The notes beneath the pieces were generated by a model that saw only the letters and a list, made by a program, of their open reading frames with translations, was not told the DNA's origin and did no database searches. Shown here in pieces: positions 6,619-7,014 of a stretch of DNA of 7,014 nt (position 1 is the first letter of the stretch; each line of letters opens with the position of its first letter). A program made the position numbers and the translations under genes. Source of the stretch: an uncultured bacterium (GTDB lineage: Bacteria; Planctomycetota; UBA8108); NCBI GenBank assembly GCA_913050545.1, contig CAJWZY010000116.1, positions 1 to 7,014 of the forward strand, read 5' to 3'.

Positions 6619-6661
6619 AGTTGATGTCCGGCCAGTCTTCCCCGGCCGGGCATCAGCTTTA
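6619..6661 (+). terminator. Intrinsic terminator-like hairpin after the second large gene
   Basis: Bases 6619-6633 (AGTTGATGTCCGGCC) pair with 6644-6658 (GGCCGGGCATCAGCT) as a 15-bp stem with two G-T wobbles (6621/6656 and 6627/6650) and a 10-base loop (AGTCTTCCCC). The stem runs into a short TTTAT. It lies 30 bases after the stop at 6589 and before the next gene. The T-run is short, so Rho-independent efficiency is uncertain. Confidence 0.65.
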
Positions 6662-6756
6662 TCACGGGTTGAAAATGGGTGGGATTTATCGTGCCTGTGA
6701 CAGTCCGTGGTTTATCTTATCCGCAGACCGATTCGGAATTATTTCCTGAAAGCTCT

Positions 6757-6762
6757 GGGAGG
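6757..6762 (+). promoter_or_regulatory. Shine-Dalgarno for the third gene
   Basis: GGGAGG at 6757-6762 lies only three bases before the ATG at 6766. The spacing is shorter than usual, but the purine run is clear and supports this start. No convincing promoter was found between the hairpin at 6619-6661 and this site. Confidence 0.5.
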
Positions 6763-6765
6763 TTC

Positions 6766-7014
6766 ATGGCTTTGAAAGGTCCTTTGCTGTTGCCGCGCCT
6801 GGTCTTGTTGGGAGCTGTCTGTGCCACCTGTTTCTCATGTGGACGGGATGGGCAGGAGGCTGTGCAGGATGCGGGCCCGCCCTCCTCTTCCCTCCATCTC
6901 TTTGCCGCGGAACCTGTTCCGCCGGGGTGCAGGGATGAATTGTCACGGCTGAGAGACCTGCATGAAAAAGGTAGTCCCGCGGAGATCACAAAGGCCCACC
7001 CGGGATTTCTGAAT
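6766..7014 (+). CDS. Exported protein, possible lipoprotein, N-terminal fragment (runs off the right edge)
   Basis: An ATG preceded by GGGAGG opens a frame that stays open to the last base of the window (83 codons), in a different frame from the two large genes. The N-terminus has basic residues (K4, R11) followed by a hydrophobic stretch LVLLGAVCATCF, a typical export signal. Cys 19, 22 and 25 fall at or just after its end, and FSCG could be a lipidation site. The lipobox is not canonical (C-F-S-C), so lipoprotein status is uncertain. The mature part is Pro/Ser-rich, then charged (RDELSRLRDLHEKG, partly helical). No family is recognised and no function is proposed. The strong hairpin upstream suggests a separate transcription unit, though no promoter was identified. 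Confidence 0.65.
   Translation, partial: MALKGPLLLPRLVLLGAVCATCFSCGRDGQEAVQDAGPPSSSLHLFAAEPVPPGCRDELSRLRDLHEKGSPAEITKAHPGFLN

Noticed and set aside
6669..6718. TTGAAA (6669-6674) and GTGACA (6697-6702) as -35 boxes for the third gene
   Set aside because: Each matches five of six consensus bases, but neither has an acceptable -10 at 16-18 bases spacing. The nearest, TATCTT at 6713, is 10 bases after GTGACA.
1..7014. CRISPR array, tRNA/rRNA, transposon ends or prophage genes
   Set aside because: Repeats present are in-frame protein modules with long periods. No short regularly spaced repeats, cloverleaf, rRNA stretch, transposase or integrase sequence was seen.

Overview
The window is GC-rich DNA (roughly 60% by eye) carrying three genes, all on the plus strand. 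Two are very large, acidic, modular extracellular proteins. The third is a short exported protein cut by the right edge. No RNA gene, mobile element, CRISPR array or transposase was seen. The two large proteins share a C-terminal dockerin-like domain: two EF-hand-type calcium loops, each followed by an LTDxIxxLNxLFLGG helix, then a Cys-rich tail ending in Cys-Pro. From general knowledge this tail type is typical of predicted extracellular proteins of Planctomycetota and related environmental, often marine, bacteria. That phylum is therefore my best guess; it is an inference, not a proof.

Layout. Positions 2-2668 are the 3' part of a gene whose start lies left of the window. It encodes at least three tandem modules of about 240-250 residues (PA14-like by motif), the end of a fourth module at the left edge, a MopE-like Asp/Cys motif, and the dockerin-like tail. 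Positions 2669-2839 are a 171-base gap with a weak hairpin, an AT-rich patch and a strong ribosome binding site. Positions 2840-6589 are a complete gene: signal peptide, LamG-like domain, two FN3-like domains, a second LamG-like domain, a third FN3-like domain, two 'choice-of-anchor J'/cleaved-adhesin-like beta-sandwiches, and the same dockerin-like tail. Positions 6590-6765 hold a strong intrinsic-terminator-like hairpin. A new reading frame starts at 6766 and runs off the right edge. It has an N-terminal export signal and no recognised function.

How they may work together. Neither large protein shows a recognisable catalytic domain in the visible part. Both look like secreted binding or structural proteins built from carbohydrate- or protein-binding beta-sandwich modules. 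The shared C-terminal domain suggests that both are handled by the same partner or sorting route, such as a cohesin-like receptor or a cell-envelope anchor. No such partner lies in this window. The most interesting points are the shared tail, the internal duplications with protein-level conservation, and coordinated cysteine changes among the repeat modules.
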